Shown here in pieces: positions 35,025 through 42,864 of a stretch of 64,000 nucleotides of DNA; within the stretch, counting starts at the first letter, position 1; each line of letters starts with the position of its first letter. The DNA comes from Chryseobacterium ureilyticum (lineage in GTDB: Bacteria; Bacteroidota; Bacteroidia; Flavobacteriales; Weeksellaceae). The position numbers were made by a program, and so were the translations under genes. Below the pieces are notes generated by a model, which was given only the letters and a program-made list of their open reading frames with translations, was not told the origin of the DNA and did not search any database. Location of the stretch: contig NZ_FTOL01000006.1 of assembly GCF_900156735.1 (NCBI RefSeq), positions 62,001 through 126,000 on the forward strand, given 5' to 3'.

Positions 35025-35573
35025 TTATGCTTCCAAAATCTTATGTAAAATTTTGGCTGTATTATAAGCATCGTCTGCCCCACTGTGATGATTTCCATCA
35101 AAATTCATTTTAAGATGATCCAGAGCTCTCTTCAGCCCTATAGATTTATGAAGCCTGAAATGTCTTTTGAATTCGTACATCACATCAAGATATTCTCCTG
35201 AAAAAGGAATTTCTATTCCAAGCCAGTCACACTGTTCGAAAATCTGTTCCCTGTCAAAGTTTCCATATCCAGCCCAGGTAAGAAATTCCGGATTGTATTC
35301 ATCCTTTATTTTTTCGCAGGCTTCTTCGAAATAGATTCCTTTTTCTTCTATAAGTTGTGGCGTAATCCCAGTTAGTTTTGTACAGAAACTATTAATTTCT
35401 GATCTTTCAGGAATTACATAAATGCTTTGTTTCTGGGAAATCGAGTGAGATGTAAGATCCAGCTTACAAATTCCGATTTCTATGATATCTACTTTTTGTC
35501 CGATCGGAATCCTGTCGTTTTCCCAACAGGTTGCTTCCAGATCGACAATTATTATTTCGTTTGTAGTTTCCAT
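35025..35573 (-). CDS. DEDDh 3'-5' exonuclease (ERI-1/DnaQ-like), copy 2
   Basis: A 182-residue paralogue of the next gene. IIVDLEATCWEND, WAGYGNFDREQIF and HHSGADDAYNTAKIL carry the full DEDDh set. Start chosen at METTNEIII (ATG 35571-35573), which avoids overlapping the phosphoesterase stop at 35596. The pair shares about the same length and the EINSFCTKLTGIT / KVSPFCTELTTLT block. Two copies may trim different RNAs. Confidence 0.88.
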   Translation of the reverse strand: METTNEIIIVDLEATCWENDRIPIGQKVDIIEIGICKLDLTSHSISQKQSIYVIPERSEINSFCTKLTGITPQLIEEKGIYFEEACEKIKDEYNPEFLTWAGYGNFDREQIFEQCDWLGIEIPFSGEYLDVMYEFKRHFRLHKSIGLKRALDHLKMNFDGNHHSGADDAYNTAKILHKILEA

Positions 35574-35595
35574 GGTTATTTTAAAATTTCTAGCC

Positions 35596-36159
35596 TTAAT
35601 TTCTAGGAGCAAAAGGCGGCGTCCATTTTTTCTTTTTCATTATCTCTTTCACTTCTTCGTAGGAAATAGGGTAAAAATTATGACAATCTACTCCCACGTC
35701 GAAGCTTAGAGCCATTTCATCGTCCGGCAATGTTCCGTGTGAGTGTCCGTATAATTGCCAGACTCCACGGTGTGAGCCGTTCCACGTTCTCATGGAATAA
35801 TGAAAGAGAATAATTTTCTGTTTTCCATTATTGTTATCCTCTTCCTCTATTTTGAGTTCGTGATAATCTCTGATGGAAGCAAATCGTTTGGGATACGTTA
35901 AAGCAGCACCTTCATGATTTCCTTTTATCAAATGAATATTGCCGTTTAACTGATCCAGAATTTCTTTTGTAAAATCTGGTTTACCAAGGCTGAAATCTCC
36001 TAAATGGTAGACTGTATCTCCGGGATTTACTTTTTCATTCCACCTTTTGATCAGCTCTTCGTTCATATGTTCGATAGATTCAAAAGGTCTTTCGGAGAAT
36101 TTTATAATATTTTCATGACCAAAATGATGGTCTGCTGTAAAAAATATATTGGGTTTCAT
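35596..36159 (-). CDS. Calcineurin-like metallophosphoesterase
   Basis: A 187-residue enzyme with the complete two-metal motif set: FTADHHFGHENI (DxH), LGDFSLG (GD), IKGNHEG (GNH), LFHYSM (H) and LYGHSHG (GHxH). Small enzymes of this class remove phosphates or hydrolyse cyclic phosphodiesters; beside RNA ligases and a cREC protein, a 2',3'-cyclic phosphate or 3'-phosphate at broken RNA ends is a plausible substrate (inference). Same strand as its neighbours, 22 bases before the exonuclease start. Confidence 0.87.
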   Translation of the reverse strand: MKPNIFFTADHHFGHENIIKFSERPFESIEHMNEELIKRWNEKVNPGDTVYHLGDFSLGKPDFTKEILDQLNGNIHLIKGNHEGAALTYPKRFASIRDYHELKIEEEDNNNGKQKIILFHYSMRTWNGSHRGVWQLYGHSHGTLPDDEMALSFDVGVDCHNFYPISYEEVKEIMKKKKWTPPFAPRN

Positions 36160-36183
36160 TTTTTTAAATTTTGTTGTTTATTG

Positions 36184-36240
36184 AACCACCTTGCCAAATC
36201 TGAGATTTGAGCCCCCTTCATTGGAGGGGATTATCATGTC
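36184..36240. repeat. Copy of an ACCACC...GAGGGG intergenic repeat
   Basis: ACCACC, a short palindrome AAATCTGAGATTT, then GCCCCCTTCATTGGAGGGGA and CATGTCTT. It matches in order the segment at 37235-37298, so both are copies of one dispersed element, here with a CCCC(T)TC-attg-GA(G)GGG hairpin. Confidence 0.55.
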
Positions 36241-36277
36241 TTAAACTTAAATCTTTGTAAAGGGTGGAATCTTATTT

Positions 36278-37219
36278 TTAATTTCGAAATGCTTTATAAA
36301 AAGCTGTTTCAATTTCCTGTTGATCATCTTCAGTATATCTTCTTGAAAAATGAATCGGAACAGCTTGTTTTACCTTACAATCATTCATTATTTTTCCTGA
36401 CGCAGACGCAAAACTGTGATAATTGATCTTTGCAAATTCCTGATCGGTATCTTTATAGAATGTTTCGATGTAGACCAAATCAGCATTGATAAAAACAGAT
36501 TTTATCTTTTGATAATTGATTTCATCTACTGCATGATCCATAATAACACCTAACTTATATCCTTCATTTCGGGACAGTAAATGGAATAACTCAGATGCCT
36601 TGTACAAGATTCCTTCTATTTCAATTTCTTTGTCTGCATCATTACTTTCAAAGGCTGTTTTCAGTTCACTGATCCATTTTCCTTTCTTAAAATCAGAAGC
36701 ATTTTCATGGAATGTAACGGTGTCTTTTTCTTTAAATAAATAGGCAATGGAATCTGTTTTGTGATCCAGAATAGCAAAATCTACATTCACATATTCGTCT
36801 TCAAAAAGAAAGTTCTGAGTTTTGACCAATTCCAGGTTCCAGTGCGGTGGACGGATTGTATATACATTGATTTCTTCTTTTGAAACAATCTCTCGAATTT
36901 CATATTCAATTGCTTTCTCATCTATTAAATTCCAGGTATAGGATTTTAATCTTGCTTCAACCTGATGATGAATATTTTTCGGTCCACAAATCACGACTTT
37001 CTCTCCACTTCCGATCTGATGTCTGAAGATCCCATCAAAATTGGCGAAATGGTCAATATGAGTATGACTGATGAATACAGCCGATACCGTTTGTATTTCT
37101 TTTACCGTTAATAAACTTGCCTCACCACAGTCACATAAATAATGCTTTCCTGAATTGGCAACTTTGATTAATATACTGATGTCTTCTTTTAAAAGACTTT
37201 TTATTTCTGCTTGTAACAT
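36278..37219 (-). CDS. RNase Z-like metallo-beta-lactamase-fold nuclease
   Basis: A 313-residue MBL-fold protein. FISHTHIDHFANFDGIF is the HxHxDH zinc motif, GVIMDHA and YIETFYKD supply further ligands, and HFSRRYTEDD near the C-terminus matches the HFS(x)RY block of tRNase Z, which cuts tRNA precursors after the discriminator. The array tRNAs upstream on the same strand lack encoded CCA, so they need exactly such 3' processing; that link is inference. It may instead act on cyclic phosphates like other MBL phosphodiesterases. Confidence 0.82.
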   Translation of the reverse strand: MLQAEIKSLLKEDISILIKVANSGKHYLCDCGEASLLTVKEIQTVSAVFISHTHIDHFANFDGIFRHQIGSGEKVVICGPKNIHHQVEARLKSYTWNLIDEKAIEYEIREIVSKEEINVYTIRPPHWNLELVKTQNFLFEDEYVNVDFAILDHKTDSIAYLFKEKDTVTFHENASDFKKGKWISELKTAFESNDADKEIEIEGILYKASELFHLLSRNEGYKLGVIMDHAVDEINYQKIKSVFINADLVYIETFYKDTDQEFAKINYHSFASASGKIMNDCKVKQAVPIHFSRRYTEDDQQEIETAFYKAFRN

Positions 37220-37234
37220 TATTTTTTCTTTTTA

Positions 37235-37298
37235 AACCACCCCGTCAAAAATTCTTTGAATTTTCGCCACCCCTCCAAGGAAGGGGAATTTTCACGTC
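37235..37298. repeat. Second copy of the ACCACC...GAGGGG intergenic repeat
   Basis: ACCACCCCGTCAAAAATTC, a short palindrome, CGCCACCCCTCCAAGGAAGGGG and CACGTCTTC, parallel to the copy at 36184-36240. Similar elements are, from memory, frequent in Chryseobacterium. Confidence 0.55.
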
Positions 37299-37410
37299 TT
37301 CATCTGAAATATTTGTAAACATTATAGCTATTCAATAAATCTCTAAGGTTTGTGGTTGTGTTTATACATAAAAAGTTCCGGTAAAAAATTACCGAAACTC
37401 AATCTTTATT

Positions 37411-38001
37411 TTAAACAATAAGCTCTTTTATTGCTTTTCTACGTACACCAAAATCAGATTTCCTGATCTTACACATACGATTATCTGCTAGATGATGAAA
37501 AACAATACCTTCCATATTATTCTCAGGATTACTCAGAAAGTTTTTGATACATTCAAAATCCAAACTTTCTAAACTAAGAATATTATTTCCATGTTTTACT
37601 AATAAATGACCTTTAATATTTTCAGGATTTCCTTGTACTTTCTCACCAATAAGTTCGTAAGTACCGTCTTCTACCTTGCCTGATTCAGCCAACGCATTGA
37701 AACCTTCCCAGAAGTATTGATCATCTTTTTTCTCTATGCTACACTCTACCCAATGCGGATGATGACCCGTAATAAGATCTGCTTCCTGACATGGAATTGC
37801 ACCTTCAGGAGCTGTTTTACCTTTTTTGGCATCGTATCTTTTGTATAATTTACCATTGATCACTGCACATGCAGAACCATCAAACTTTTGCGTAGCAATA
37901 GCTGTTCCATCAAAAACCCAATTGTTTTCAGGATTAATTTCGTTAATAACTCTTCCTAAATTATTTATATCTTTTTTGAATAATGTACTTATCTTTTTCA
38001 T
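37411..38001 (-). CDS. RNA ligase, small (DUF5565/Rnl1-type)
   Basis: A 196-residue covalent nucleotidyltransferase. ATQKFDGSACAV holds the catalytic lysine (motif I KxDG), YELIGEKVQG motif IIIa, MEGIVFHH motif IV and CKIRKSDFG motif V, so all active-site motifs are present. RNA ligases seal 3'-OH and 5'-phosphate ends after AMP transfer. With no C-terminal domain, it is minimal. It is 54 bases downstream of a second, unrelated RNA ligase. Confidence 0.85.
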   Translation of the reverse strand: MKKISTLFKKDINNLGRVINEINPENNWVFDGTAIATQKFDGSACAVINGKLYKRYDAKKGKTAPEGAIPCQEADLITGHHPHWVECSIEKKDDQYFWEGFNALAESGKVEDGTYELIGEKVQGNPENIKGHLLVKHGNNILSLESLDFECIKNFLSNPENNMEGIVFHHLADNRMCKIRKSDFGVRRKAIKELIV

Positions 38002-38055
38002 TTTTAATCTGTTTTAACAGCAAAAGTTTTTTAGTTCATCAGCATCACTCCCAAA

Positions 38056-39069
38056 CTACACTTTTGCTGAAATCAACTCTTCTTTTATAAAATCAATTAC
38101 TAAAGAATTCAACTTTTTGTTGATCCTTTTCTGTTCTTCTTTTTCTATCGTCGTGAAAACTGCCGGAAAATCCTTCTCAAAATCTTCAAGAATATCCTGT
38201 GCAAAAAGACCGATTACCTTTCCTATCATTTTAGGTTGGAATTCACCTATTTTGCTCATTACATTATTCAATCTGTTTACAGTGACATATTTCTGAACTT
38301 CTTCCCAAATATTTTGAGCCGTTTCACTGAAAAACACCTGTTTTTGGACTGTCTTTTCCTTCTTTTTAACCATTTTGGATTTTTCGATCCATTTTTCATT
38401 CTTGTTTTTAAGAATAACTCTCGCACCGTTTCCGAAATATCTGGTTTTCAAAGTTTTGACAATGGTTCCTTCACACATATTATTCAATTCCGGGAATCCT
38501 AACCATGTCGGAATTTTGGAATTGAAAACATTCGGGAATCTTAAAGCTTCGTCTAAGGTTCCTTCAAAAAGGGTTTTAGCATAGAAAAATCCGGTTTCCT
38601 CAAAAATCTGATTGATAATATCGGTATCCAGGTAAGTCACTCCATTCAACTTAATGTCAAATGCATAAAATTCGTTGTAAGGAGCATATTCAATACCTTT
38701 CTGCACTTTCACCGCATCTTTTACCGGTTCTACATCCTTATGATTGTAGCCACCACCGAACAATTCGCCGTAGATCACTACAGTTTCAACATTCGGGTAT
38801 TTTGTTTTCACTTTTTGGAACAAATTAATTACATTTTTTCTATACTGTTCCAAAATCTGATGTGCATTGAAGAACTTTTCATCTTTTTCAATGAAAGCGG
38901 TTCTTTTTCCGATCTTAATCTCCTTTCCGTCGGTAAAGAAAGAGAAATTAGCACCATGAACCTTTTCCTGCACAATGAAAACCTCATCCCCAAAACCCTG
39001 TAGTCTGATCTGATCGATCACGCGGGTCTGGTAAGCATTTTCTATAGAGTTATATGTTTTGAAAATCAT
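38056..39069 (-). CDS. RNA ligase of the T4 Rnl2 family
   Basis: A 337-residue ligase. VQEKVHGANFSFF is motif I (catalytic Lys, KxHGxN form typical of Rnl2), IGKRTAF motif Ia, VVIYGELFGGG motif III, MCEGTIVKT motif IV and VILKNKNEKW motif V. A helical C-terminal domain (about 245-337) is as expected for Rnl2. Rnl2 enzymes seal nicks in duplex RNA such as cleaved anticodon loops. It starts four bases before the cREC stop on the same strand. Confidence 0.92.
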   Translation of the reverse strand: MIFKTYNSIENAYQTRVIDQIRLQGFGDEVFIVQEKVHGANFSFFTDGKEIKIGKRTAFIEKDEKFFNAHQILEQYRKNVINLFQKVKTKYPNVETVVIYGELFGGGYNHKDVEPVKDAVKVQKGIEYAPYNEFYAFDIKLNGVTYLDTDIINQIFEETGFFYAKTLFEGTLDEALRFPNVFNSKIPTWLGFPELNNMCEGTIVKTLKTRYFGNGARVILKNKNEKWIEKSKMVKKKEKTVQKQVFFSETAQNIWEEVQKYVTVNRLNNVMSKIGEFQPKMIGKVIGLFAQDILEDFEKDFPAVFTTIEKEEQKRINKKLNSLVIDFIKEELISAKV

Positions 39070-39073
39070 TTTT

Positions 39074-39451
39074 TTAATTTTTAATTGTTTTAAAATTCTT
39101 TAAAAGAACTTCAATATTCTTCTTTCCCACAGGGTTCATGGAGTGGCAATAAAATTTTGGCAGGCTTAAATGGTTGTCCATACAATATTCTATAAGCCAT
39201 TTTGCACAATCGTAGCCTGTTTTTTCTACAAAGTCTTCTGTATCCGGTTTGAGATAATGCACATCTGCAAGGTCGTGATCAAAAGAAATCATTTCCGGAA
39301 GTACTTTTTCCAAAATCCTGTTAATAAACTGATTGTAATTTCTTACAATATGCCAGTCTTTTCTGAGGAAAATGTCCTGTTTTGTGTAATGATAAGCCTC
39401 TATCGGATATCTTACATCATCCAGAAACAGTAATCTTTTTGTCGTTTCCAT
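39074..39451 (-). CDS. Cyclic-phosphate-processing receiver-like (cREC) protein
   Basis: A 125-residue receiver-fold protein. LFLDDVRYP and MISFDHDLADVHYL are the signatures of the cREC family, which Burroughs and Aravind placed in bacterial RNA-repair operons and predicted to act on cyclic phosphate ends. It lacks the phospho-acceptor pattern of two-component receivers. Immediate neighbours are an Rnl2-type ligase and an ATP-grasp gene. Confidence 0.8.
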   Translation of the reverse strand: METTKRLLFLDDVRYPIEAYHYTKQDIFLRKDWHIVRNYNQFINRILEKVLPEMISFDHDLADVHYLKPDTEDFVEKTGYDCAKWLIEYCMDNHLSLPKFYCHSMNPVGKKNIEVLLKNFKTIKN

Positions 39452-39472
39452 TGCATTATTTTTTAACTTTAT

Positions 39473-40258
39473 TTAATCATCATTAATCCAATCTGCAACT
39501 GTTTTCAGAAAATGTAATCTTACTTCTTCAAACCTTGTAATATTGGGTATATGATTAATTTCCAGTAAGTGTTTATGACCGTTTTTCTGAACGATATAAT
39601 CATTTGCTATAACATCCATTCCTATTTTATCTTTTAATAATAAGGTATCCTGTAAAAGTTCCGCATCAATTTCCATGAATTGGGCATTATCGGGATGTAT
39701 TGATTTCAACCATGTTTCTCCTTCAAGCTTTATCTGCCAGGATTTTCCACCAATATTTAAAATTCTTACTGCATGACCTTCAAAGTAAGGTTCAAGCACA
39801 CTGTTTTCAGTACTTTCCCAGCTTCCTGTAAACTTATGTTTGTTTTCTCCACAATGCCAGTTTCCCCATTTTGCAACCAACTCAGTATCTGTATTGATGT
39901 AAGCTCCTTTAGAGATAAATCCTCTTTGAGAATTAAACTTTGAACACTTCATTGCTTTGGCTAGACAAGGAATTTTCAATCGGCATTCCAGCATACCATA
40001 AGCGTTTGGAAAACATGGACCATTCCAGAGTGCCAATCCTGAGATAAAATCCAGATCTTCTTCAAAAATCCCATGATAAACGACTTTATCTACCGGAAGC
40101 ATTCCTACTCCCTGAGCTTTTTCAACATATAATGTTCCATCCACTACCTTTATCATCGGAATGGACTGATGCCAGATCATAAGACCATCATAATGTTGTC
40201 GTATATATTCGTATTCCTGTTCGTGTAAACCGATAACGGCTATTCTATTATGAGTCAT
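39473..40258 (-). CDS. ATP-grasp fold protein (1)
   Basis: A 261-residue protein with an ATP-grasp C-terminal half: LEPYFEGHAVRILNIGGKSW and DYIVQKNGHKHLLEINHIPN (Mg-binding Glu and Asn at the end). Start taken at MTHNRIAVIGLHEQEYE (ATG 40256-40258), which leaves 26 bases after the neighbouring gene. ATP-grasp ligases join carboxylates to amines or thiols; the substrate is unknown. Its place between cREC and a second ATP-grasp gene suggests RNA or protein tagging in the repair response (inference). Confidence 0.75.
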   Translation of the reverse strand: MTHNRIAVIGLHEQEYEYIRQHYDGLMIWHQSIPMIKVVDGTLYVEKAQGVGMLPVDKVVYHGIFEEDLDFISGLALWNGPCFPNAYGMLECRLKIPCLAKAMKCSKFNSQRGFISKGAYINTDTELVAKWGNWHCGENKHKFTGSWESTENSVLEPYFEGHAVRILNIGGKSWQIKLEGETWLKSIHPDNAQFMEIDAELLQDTLLLKDKIGMDVIANDYIVQKNGHKHLLEINHIPNITRFEEVRLHFLKTVADWINDD

Positions 40259-40284
40259 GTTTTTAGTTTTTATATGTATTATTC

Positions 40285-41061
40285 TTAATTTGAAAAGTAA
40301 ATATTCAATGCTTTGAAAATACTTTTCACGTTGGTATTTGGATAAAATCCTGAACTGTTGATACAGTTTATTTCCACGATCTTCCAACCTTCATCTGTTA
40401 AACAAATATCCATTACAAAGGCTATTTCAAGATTAAAAAACTGAATCATTTCATTAGCGAAATCTAATCCCTCCCGAGAAACATTCTCTTCGAAAGGAGC
40501 ATTTTCATGAAGTCGATAATAACCGCTATCAACAATTTGTCCACCCACGATCCATAGTCTTGCTTCTTTGATGGTTCGCTTTGCTTCAGACACCTGAATT
40601 AAAGAATCTGCTGTAATTCTGTTGGTTTGATTTTCCAATCTTTCAAAAACGAAATCTTTCCATTCAGTTTCTGTAAAAACTCTTCCTGTAAAGATTTTCG
40701 CTTCGTTGTAAGGTTTGATGAATTTTTCTTCACCTTTTTTCCAGGTTATTTCATCTGAAATTTTATGAACGGAAACTTTATGGTTTAAAAGATTCGTCCC
40801 ATAATGCTGAGAATACACCTCGTATAAATGATTTCCTCCATAAAAAGATCCTGGATACCAATCTGAATTTTGCTTTGCCAGTCTTGCTATCGTCACAGAA
40901 CCATAAACGAAAACATCTTTTCGGTCTGTTTTAAAGTCGAATTGATCTGCCGTTGGAGAAATATTAATTACACCGTACTCAATATTTAATTCTTCCAGCG
41001 CATCAAAAACTTTGTAATGATCCGGATCTGAATATATATTAGACTGAATTAGAAAATACAT
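40285..41061 (-). CDS. ATP-grasp fold protein (2), R2K-like
   Basis: A 258-residue protein resembling the R2K clade of ATP-grasp enzymes common in phages: IKEARLWIVGGQIVDSGYYR and FVMDICLTDEGWKIVEINCINSSGFY, with the metal-binding Asp, Glu and Asn in place. The N-terminal part has FVYGSVTIARLAKQ, another R2K trait. It is paired with a second ATP-grasp gene of different subfamily. Substrate unknown. Confidence 0.78.
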   Translation of the reverse strand: MYFLIQSNIYSDPDHYKVFDALEELNIEYGVINISPTADQFDFKTDRKDVFVYGSVTIARLAKQNSDWYPGSFYGGNHLYEVYSQHYGTNLLNHKVSVHKISDEITWKKGEEKFIKPYNEAKIFTGRVFTETEWKDFVFERLENQTNRITADSLIQVSEAKRTIKEARLWIVGGQIVDSGYYRLHENAPFEENVSREGLDFANEMIQFFNLEIAFVMDICLTDEGWKIVEINCINSSGFYPNTNVKSIFKALNIYFSN

Positions 41062-41174
41062 GATTATTAGTTTTTAATTTTTATTTTTAGGATGGAACTT
41101 GAAAAATGAAAGTAAAAAGTTAATCTCATATCGTTAAAACTTCCAGCTTTTTTCCTCCGAGTTCCAGCCTTATA

Positions 41175-41660
41175 TTATACCATCATATCTGCACAATTGG
41201 AGCTTGCGAAGGCAAAAGGTTTTGCTTTAAACACATATCCCATTCCCAGAATATATCCCATTGCATCTTTTAATGCTACATTGGATTTAAAATCAGGATC
41301 GGTATTAATGTCTGCGTGTACCTCCATTTCTACTCCATAAGTATCCAATACAGAACAGATCGCATATGCAATTTCAACGGATTTGTTGACTTCATTCAGC
41401 ATTCTCTCTTTGATACTGATTGTCTGTATTTCTCTTTCTTTTCTGATAAAGGTAAACGCTCCTTTTCCTTCACGAATAAATACTACTGCCGTAGCGTAAT
41501 TAATAGCTTCTCCGTATACATGAGAGTCTGATCCCACACATACTTTCAGACGATGTCCATCTGCCTGTTCGCGAATGATGGCTTTTTCTACCAGCTGTGT
41601 GATAGAGTCCTGGAAAATTTTCCCATTCATATTCTGCCATGTTTGTTGTTGCGTTTCCAT
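41175..41660 (-). CDS. RNase H-like YkuK/DUF458 protein
   Basis: A 161-residue protein of the YkuK (DUF458) family with a predicted RNase H fold: VCVGSDSHVYGEAINYATAVVF has the first acidic residue, MEVHADINTDPDFKS the next. Nuclease activity is presumed, not proven. It is first in the repair run and directly follows the tRNA array (62 bases after tRNA-Trp), so array and repair genes may be one transcription unit. Confidence 0.8.
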   Translation of the reverse strand: METQQQTWQNMNGKIFQDSITQLVEKAIIREQADGHRLKVCVGSDSHVYGEAINYATAVVFIREGKGAFTFIRKEREIQTISIKERMLNEVNKSVEIAYAICSVLDTYGVEMEVHADINTDPDFKSNVALKDAMGYILGMGYVFKAKPFAFASSNCADMMV

Positions 41661-41722
41661 TTTTTCTACATACTTTATTTATAATTGATAAATGATTGTT
41701 GATAATTAATTATTCGTTTTTG

Positions 41723-41793
41723 CACTCTGAACTGGACTCGAACCAATACCATCAGTTTTGGAGACTGAGATGCTGCCATTACAATATCAGAGT
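41723..41793 (-). tRNA. tRNA-Trp(CCA), array member 12
   Basis: Acceptor ACTCTGA/TCAGAGT pairs fully; anticodon arm TCAGT-CTCCAAA-ACTGA with anticodon CCA; T-arm ATTGG-TTCGAGT-CCAGT; discriminator G. The D-arm TGTAATGGCAGCA has a short loop. No encoded CCA end. Confidence 0.85.
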
Positions 41794-41802
41794 AAAAGTT
41801 GT

Positions 41803-41873
41803 TAATTCATTAGGACTCGAACCTAAACTCCAAGAATCAAAATCTTGTGTGCTGACCAATTACACTATGAATC
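41803..41873 (-). tRNA. tRNA-Gln(UUG), array member 11
   Basis: Acceptor GATTCAT/ATGAATT (one G-U), D-arm TGTAATTGGTCAGCA, anticodon arm CAAGA-TTTTGAT-TCTTG with anticodon UUG, T-loop TTCGAGT, discriminator A. Confidence 0.87.
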
Positions 41874-41972
41874 AGATTAATTCATGAGTAATAAGTAATT
41901 GATAATGGGCTATGTTTAAAAACAGTCAAGTATCAAAGATGACTCATTATATTACTTATCGTTCATGTTTTG

Positions 41973-42045
41973 TGGAACAGACAGGAATTGAACCTGTACC
42001 TTTAGTTTTTCAGACTAACGTGCAGACCTACTACACCACTCTTCC
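41973..42045 (-). tRNA. tRNA-Phe(GAA), array member 10
   Basis: Acceptor GGAAGAG/CTGTTCC has one G-G mismatch. Anticodon arm TTAGT-CTGAAAA-ACTAA gives GAA; T-arm ACAGG-TTCAATT-CCTGT; discriminator A. Confidence 0.85.
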
Positions 42046-42120
42046 TTGTTTTATAAGTAATGAGTAATTGATGATAACTACTTTCCTATTATTAATTACT
42101 TATTGTTCATTTAAAAAAGT

Positions 42121-42174
42121 AAAAGGCTGTCTATTTTTATTGATTAAAGATCTTCTGCTCTTGACAAACCTTTT
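42121..42174 (-). ncRNA. GCAGAAG hairpin element R1
   Basis: Minus strand: AAGGTTTGTC, AAGAGCAGAAGATC, TTTA..., GACAGCCTT. The closing stem contains a G-U pair that would be C-A on the plus strand. Lies between tRNA-Phe and the 42191 hairpin. Confidence 0.7.
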
Positions 42175-42190
42175 TTCTTTTCTTCATTTG

Positions 42191-42271
42191 TGTGAATGGT
42201 AACTGGTCAAATTATTTACAATTTGAATTTTCATGGTTTTAGATTAATTCTTTATTGACCAGTTATTCACA
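42191..42271. repeat. Long inverted repeat between tRNA-Glu and element R1
   Basis: TAACTGGTCAA (42200-42210) and TTGACCAGTTA (42255-42265) pair perfectly, extended by TGTGAA/TTCACA after a three-base bulge: 17 pairs around a 44-base AT-rich loop. It does not carry the GCAGAAG motif of the R elements. Confidence 0.65.
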
Positions 42272-42276
42272 TCCAG

Positions 42277-42348
42277 TACTCTATAAGGGAATCGAACCCT
42301 TGTTTTCTGCTCGAAAGGCAGGCGTCCTGACCGTTAGACGAATAGAGC
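42277..42348 (-). tRNA. tRNA-Glu(UUC), array member 9
   Basis: Acceptor GCTCTAT/ATAGAGT, anticodon loop CTTTCGA giving UUC, T-arm AAGGG-TTCGATT-CCCTT, discriminator A. The outermost anticodon-stem pair is C-A. Confidence 0.88.
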
Positions 42349-42404
42349 TAATTTTATATTTATCCTTCATTACTGATTGCCCATTATTCATGATAAAAAA
42401 GAAT

Positions 42405-42458
42405 AAGCCTGTCTTTAAATTTGCTTAACTATAAAGAACTTCTGCGCTTGACAAGCTT
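42405..42458 (-). ncRNA. GCAGAAG hairpin element R2
   Basis: Minus strand: AAGCTTGTC, AAGCGCAGAAGTT, inner stem CTTTA/TAAAG, GACAGGCTT. Nine-pair outer stem with one G-U (C-A on the plus strand). Confidence 0.72.
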
Positions 42459-42503
42459 TTCTTTAGAAAATTATATTGAGCATTTTATATTTTTCTATTT
42501 TTG

Positions 42504-42575
42504 ACCAACTGACTAGGAATCGAACCTAAACAACAAGAGTACAGTTCCTGCATGCTGCCATTACATTATCAGTGG
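42504..42575 (-). tRNA. tRNA-Thr(UGU)-like, atypical, array member 8
   Basis: Same body lay-out as the array tRNA-Trp (D-arm identical). Anticodon arm CAGGA-ACTGTAC-TCTTG puts UGU at 34-36 but C at position 33 instead of the near-universal U. The acceptor CCACTGA/TCAGTTGG has a bulged T. Discriminator U. Could be a decaying gene. Confidence 0.55.
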
Positions 42576-42582
42576 TTTGTAG

Positions 42583-42665
42583 TGGAAGTAGTAGGATTCG
42601 AACCTACTCAGCTATAAGCAACAGATTTACAGTCTGCCCCGACTCTCCAACTTCGGCGTACTTCC
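42583..42665 (-). tRNA. tRNA-Tyr(GUA), array member 7
   Basis: Acceptor GGAAGTA/TACTTCC, anticodon loop CTGTAAA (GUA), long variable arm GTTGCTTATAGCTGA as in class II bacterial tRNA-Tyr, T-arm GTAGG-TTCGAAT-CCTAC, discriminator A. Looks fully functional. Confidence 0.92.
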
Positions 42666-42729
42666 GGATTTTTAAGAGTAATGAATAATTTATCATTCAT
42701 TACTTTTTGCTCATTACTTATAAAAAGAA

Positions 42730-42788
42730 AAAGCCTGTCTGTATTTTGTGTTTTGGCTTAAAGATCTTCTGCGCTCGACAGACATTTT
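42730..42788 (-). ncRNA. GCAGAAG hairpin element R3
   Basis: Minus strand: GTCTGTC, GAGCGCAGAAGATC, TTTAAGCC..., GACAGGC. One outer-stem pair is G-U here and C-A on the plus strand. Lies between tRNA-Tyr and the Cys-anticodon tRNA. Confidence 0.7.
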
Positions 42789-42864
42789 CTTTTATTAATA
42801 AAGGATATTCTTTGTTATAGGTGATAAAGGATAAAGCATTCCCTATATTCACTTATAATTTTTG

